This document shows, one piece after another, positions 52,401-58,400 of a stretch of 64,000 nucleotides of DNA; within the stretch, counting starts at the first letter, position 1; each line of letters opens with the position of its first letter. The notes beneath the pieces are model-generated. The model worked only from the letters and a program-made list of their open reading frames with translations, was not told the origin of the DNA and made no database searches. This stretch comes from Acanthornis magna (taxonomy: Eukaryota > Chordata > Aves > Passeriformes > Acanthizidae). The translations under genes and the position numbers were made by a program. The stretch spans positions 20,865,001 to 20,929,000 of the forward strand of contig JAWUZG010000013.1 in the NCBI GenBank assembly GCA_036785705.1, given 5' to 3'.

Positions 52401-55400
52401 TTTGGATGAGCCCTGGTTTGTTTAAATGGAGATTCCTCCCACCAGAGCCAGCCAGGTGAGCATCGTTTCGCACAGATTTCCACATCTCACGGTTTTGCCG
52501 CAGCACGTTTGGCTTTGCAGCAGTTGTATTGGAATGAATTGATGGAGAACAGCAATGGCAGGGCTTCCTCTGGCATCTCCCAGCTCCCAACCGGAGCAGC
52601 AGAGCTCCTGGGCTGTCCCAGAAGAAGCAAATGGCATTTCAGGGCAGCTGAGCCAGCAGGACCAGTTGGGAGGCACCCAAGGATGCTGGGGAGCCGGTTG
52701 GTGTCACTGCGAGGTCACTGTCAGCGCTCAGGGCTCTAGGGCATTGGAAAAGCTTGTTTATGACTGGAAAAATGCAAATTCCAGCTGGAAAGGAGGGCAA
52801 GATAACCCTTCAGGGCATATTCCTGTTGTCATCTGAGGAGCAAAAATCAGCAAAGCCCAACATGGTTTGACTCAAGTTTGTCCAGTCTTCCCAGTGAAGA
52901 GCTTTCAGTGCCTAACTGGTGTGAATAATATTCCCCTGGTTATGGAGAGGGAGGGAAATTAAATGTCAGAACTGGTTACTTACAGTTACTTTGAGCTTCT
53001 TCAAGTCCACAGATCAATAATATGAAAAGGAGTTTACTGTTGAGAGAAAAACTCTCCCTTTGCAGCCTCTGCAGAAGCCTTGATGAGCTCCAGGACGACA
53101 GAGCTGATTGGGAACGTTGGGTGTTGGTGGCGTTCATTGTTAGTGAAGCAGAAGAAACTCTTTTGAGATCAGTTTACACGAGTGGTTGCCCAATTCCCGC
53201 TGCTGTCTTCTGGAGTTTTGAGCAGATCATATCAAGGAGTTTAAGGATAAAATTTGTCCTAAAATTTTTGCGTGCTGGAGGCATCCCCTGTTAATGATAT
53301 GAAGGGAAAATTGTGGTAGGAGTTCAGCTTTTCCATTGTTCAGTGGTCGTGTGCAAGTTCCCTTTTGAAGTTTCAGTTACTCCCAAAGCACTGTTCCCAC
53401 TGTTGTATGAAGAAAAAAAACATTTTGGGTTGTCCTGCATTAGGAACGTGGAAGCAGAAAGTTTAGTGGATTAAAAAGAGGTGATGAAATGGAGAGGGAA
53501 AAAAATAAAGATTTAAAAAAAAAAAATTTTGGAGTACAGATTTGAGTAGAAATGGAAATTAAACTTGAAAAAGTTTTTAAAATGAGATTTTAGTGCTAAA
53601 CTACTATTAGTTTCTAGATTTTTTTGTTAAGAGATACTGGATTCATTCTGCTGAAAATTTTACAGCTCACTGTGCTGTCACTCATTCAGTTACAACATTT
53701 CAGTTATTTGGTGAATCTTCTGATGGATTCCTAGTTCTGACTTCTGAAATATTTGGGGATTTTACAGCAGAAGACAAATTTACAGAGAATATCAAGCGAG
53801 AGAAATGTCAGCCAGTGGCCATCCCCATCTCTGCAGAGCTTCTGCTGCTCTTTCCAACAATGATGTTATCTAAAGAAATCAATATTTCCAGTCTTATATG
53901 CAATCTTCTTTTTTCCAATCAAATGAATCACCATGAAAGAACATGGGGAAGTTCAAAAACTGCAGAATTATTTCATGGAGCTTTTGCATTTGCTTTGAAA
54001 AGGAGCATTCAGAGGCTGTTTAATTGCATAGTTTAAATATTCTTTCCCAAATCTCAGTGTACTCGCCATGAATTTATTGACTGATCAAACCTCAAGCCTT
54101 AATTACATGAGATAACAAAGATAAAATAAGCACTTCAGGAGGTGAAGATGATCAGAAATATCTTCATAGTTTTTTTGAGATTTATTATCTTCTTTTAAGT
54201 ATCACACCAACCTCTTGAAGAGAAATTGTCCTTGTTAGTGCTTTGATCCCACAAGCTGAGAGCAAACCCAACTCCGAGGCCAGGTAGTTAACAGGAATCA
54301 GAAGAGCAGGCTGGATTTTATTGATTTAGTGGTGTCTAACATCACTCACCATTGATCTGCCCTTCGTTAGACCAAAAAAAATTAGCAATGGCTTCATTAT
54401 GGATCGGTGGCCTCCCAAGAGCTCATGTTCCTCAGCAGATCCATGATGGATGTGGAGTTGTCAGAGGAGACCCAAGAATGTCAATCACAGAGAAGTTAAC
54501 ATTTGTTTAAGTAACTGCAGACAGGGTTAAGTTGGGAACCTGACTCCAGTTGGTTTTTCTTTTGATTCTGGTGTGTTTCCCTCACCAATTAATGTGTGTT
54601 CCTTAGTTGCTTTTTTATAATTATCTGCCCCTGCAAAAGCGATTGCTTTGCTTATCCAGTCTACTAAAAATATGCTTTAAAGGATCTTGAAAGCAGAAAC
54701 CTTTGGAGTCTCTAGGATTTGAATTTTAGCATCAGATGAAATTCTGAGAGATTACCCTGAGGTCTTGAAGAACTTTCCAAAATAAGGTACATACTTTGTG
54801 GTCGTCCATTTGTTGTAGAAGGGTCTCACAGGCACAACCTTTTATGCAAAGCCTTTTAGGGTTTGTTTTCTGAAAACAAAAGGAAGCACTTCTACATCGT
54901 TTCAGGTTTCTCCTTCACAACATACTTCATAGAAAAGCAAACATTGGGAAATTACAAAATCCTTTGAAAAAGCCTGGATTGCTGCTGGCACTTTCTCTTT
55001 TGTCCCAGTGCAGCACCTTGGAGTAATTCCCCTCTTAACTTCAGGCTGCTGCTCCATTTTCTGGGATCTGTTGGAAATAAAAAGCTCCTTTTTTCACTGT
55101 GATTCCTGTTACTGTGGGGGTGGTGAATGGGGAACATCCGTCGAGCTCAGAATTAAACTCGGTAAAAAAGAATTGCCTTAACTAAAGCGTGAGTTGCCCA
55201 TCAGATTACAAGTACCTTTTGAGGATTCCTGATGGAAAATTTGAATGGATTATGAAGCAACCAGAGAAAAAAAAAGGGGGATATTTCAGTGAATTAAATG
55301 TAAGCACAGTCATGAACCACCAAGAAAGTGTTTCTGGACAGATGATGTCTTCATCAGAAGAGTTTCACATGCAAATGGTTAAAGAGAGAAATTTTAACAG

Positions 55401-58400
55401 GAAAGTAGCTCTGTGTGAGAAAAAATAAAGATTTTGAGTGCTGTGTAATCTTGTGTAAGGCTATAAACTTCCTTAGCTGTTATTAAACAAGTGTTTGGGG
55501 AATTTCTTGGGAAACCCAGGCCGGGCTGGGGGGAGCTGTGATTCCTCGGGAGGAGGGAAGAGCCTGGAGCTGTGAATCAGCAACATTGGGTGTGAGCAGT
55601 GCCCTGCTCCTGCTCGGGCTCTGGCACTCAGTTCTGTGCATTTTTGCCCCTCTGTCCCCCAGATCAGCCCCCTGCGGCCGCAGAGACCCAAGAGCCAGGT
55701 GCTGAACGTGATGTCCAGCGAGCGGCGGTTCTCCGTGTCGCCAGCCCCGCCCAGCGCGCAGCTCACGCCGCCCCCCATCACCCCCCGGACCAAACTGGCC
55801 TTCAGCGTCCAGCCCAGTGAGTGTTCCTGTGGGAGAAATTCCCTTCTCCTGGGGGGATGTGTTTCCTGAGCATTTCTTCGCACCTCGGTTTGGGTTGAGT
55901 CGCTCCTCTTGCCATCACCAGGGTATTTCTCGCACCTCTTGACCTCTTCCCTTTGCCAGCAAAAGTTATTGCACTATTTTACAAAAGCGAGCAAAATTGT
56001 TGCATTGAAACCGTCTCTTTTCAAGTAATCATTAACAATTAATTAGGTGTAGAGTAACAGTCAAAAATTCATGTTGTATTTGATCCTGTATTGAGTGTTT
56101 TGGAGCATAAAGGCTTAAAAAGCAATATTTTTTTTGTAATTGTGCATTAAAAAAACTTGCCTTTGATATGTTGTGAGTACAAGCCAGAAGGGAAAGTAAA
56201 GGTCAGTCTTTTTGAAGTATTTTTTTGTTTGACATTGACATCTATCACTCTGTTTTTCTGTAAAATATCATCTGTTTGCCTTCAAACTCTATTGCAAAAC
56301 AGGGTGTGATTCAACACCTATTTCTTTCCCAGTGCTCTTTCCCAAAACCTGTTATTCAGAGTTGGCAGCTGCAAAGAGTTGACAAAAAAGAAAAAAAAGA
56401 TCTTTTTGATGCATGTACCCAAATCCTAGTGCAGTGATCAGGAGTTCAGTGTTAGTAAGGAGGAGAACAGATGATCAGTCTTCAGAAAAAATTCTTGTTC
56501 CATCAAGGTCACTTTTATTTATTGGTTTTGGTACTTTAAAACTTTTTCCCTTGAATAGTCAGACAACCAAAGCAAATACTTTGATTACAATGAACTTGTA
56601 GCTCTCACCTTTTTTTACAATTTTATAGCCAAAAACTGTCAGTATGCTAAAAACTGGGAATAGAGAGAAGTAAAGGATATGTACTCCTGTAAAAGATTTT
56701 CAAATTGGATTGTTTGTTCATATGTATGTTTTATTAACTCTTAATTTGATTTCTCTTTTTAAAAAATGTCTGAAGCTACCTGGTATTTTTGAGAACATTC
56801 TTGTGCTGGAGATTGGTGGGTGTAATGTAAAATAGGCTCAGCTTATTGCACTGGTCCATAATCATTTGAGGAATTACAGTGATAATTTTTTTAGGAATTC
56901 CAGGGATAAAGAAGTTCCTTCAGAGCACAAATTGGCTAAAAGCAGTTAATGGGTTGCTAAGCAATCCTGGCTGCTTGTTAGCTGGCAGTTTAGGAGAATG
57001 GAGTGTAAAATGTGATCATTAGGGTAAGATGGAAAAGAGTCCCTTAACTGATCTCTTGCCAGCTCCAAGATCTTCCCAGTGGCACATGTCCAGCAAGGAC
57101 TAAATATTCAGGGCACACTCGTGTGATGAACCACCTTGAATATTGAATATCACTGAATAATGACAGCACACCAGAAATGTTGGGTCATTATTTGTACGGT
57201 GACCACGTTAGGGAGTGCAGTTCAGCTGAACCGGGCAGGAGGAAATTCATAGATCTGCAGCAAATAGATTTTCTTGGGACGACACTGAAAACTCCTGAAG
57301 CCTGAGTTCAATACCTGTTTCTGCTGCAGGGTAGATATTCCCTGCATTTCAGTGAGCTCTGGGAAAGATCAGAAACTTGGGCAAATCATTGTTTTTCTTT
57401 ATAGAATCTTGTTCCACCAAACAATCACTAGAAAATCACAAACACGTTGGCAGTGTATTTTATGAGCTCTTCCTGTGCCTCCACACCTTATTTCCTCTTC
57501 AGCTCTGCTGAAAACATTCCTCTCCTGCCTTTCCTTGCAACTTCCAAAGATTTGTTACAAGAAACAAAATACTTGGGTTATTCCTAAAAAAAATTGGTCT
57601 CACCATCCTCTTGGGAGCACCTTGGCTTAGATGAAGTTAAAGTTTTATCGTGGTTAAAGTTACATCATGTTAGTTGAAAGAATATCATGTAAAATGCAAA
57701 GCTGAAGTGTTCAGGGTGGTTAAATTCACTTTATTTTTGGCAATTTGTGTGTTACCTTGCTCACTTTCCGTTTCCCAAGGAATGTCTAAAAAGAGGCCTA
57801 GAAACATGACTTGTTTCTAGTAAATATGGAAAGAAGGTTTCTGTTTCTGAAGCAAGATTCAAGGGTTTGCTAAAATTCTAACTGACCACTTGGAAGAAAA
57901 TGCCATTTCCCACTATTATCCTAAACTGCATGGAAAAACCAACCAAACAAATCCATATATTTATATTTAGATAAGATACAGATGTACAGATGTGTAGTTG
58001 TGGGTGAGATGTGCAGGACCTGTGCCAAGGAGTTGTTTTGTGCCATTGAAGTTCCCCAATCCCTGAGCTCTTTAGAAGTGCAGAATGGATGGGGAATTAT
58101 CCAGAATGAAGGGGGAAGCTCATTCCCAGCATCGATATTTAGTTACACATGCACAGTGTGGCTTTCCAGCTGCAGTTTCATGCCCTGAGCTGGGCAGGAG
58201 GAGATTCTCATGGAGATCCTGAAAGGAAGGTCTGGGGAATGGAGAAATCCTCTGTGTAGAAAAGGAAGGGTGAAAAGCAGGAGCAATGGAAAAAGCAATG
58301 AGAAATGCAGGTCCTGGTGGACAAACAACATTTTGCAGCCTAATGGAGAAGAAGCCACTGAAAATGTGAAGTCCCAGGATGGAAAATAACCTTTTATCTG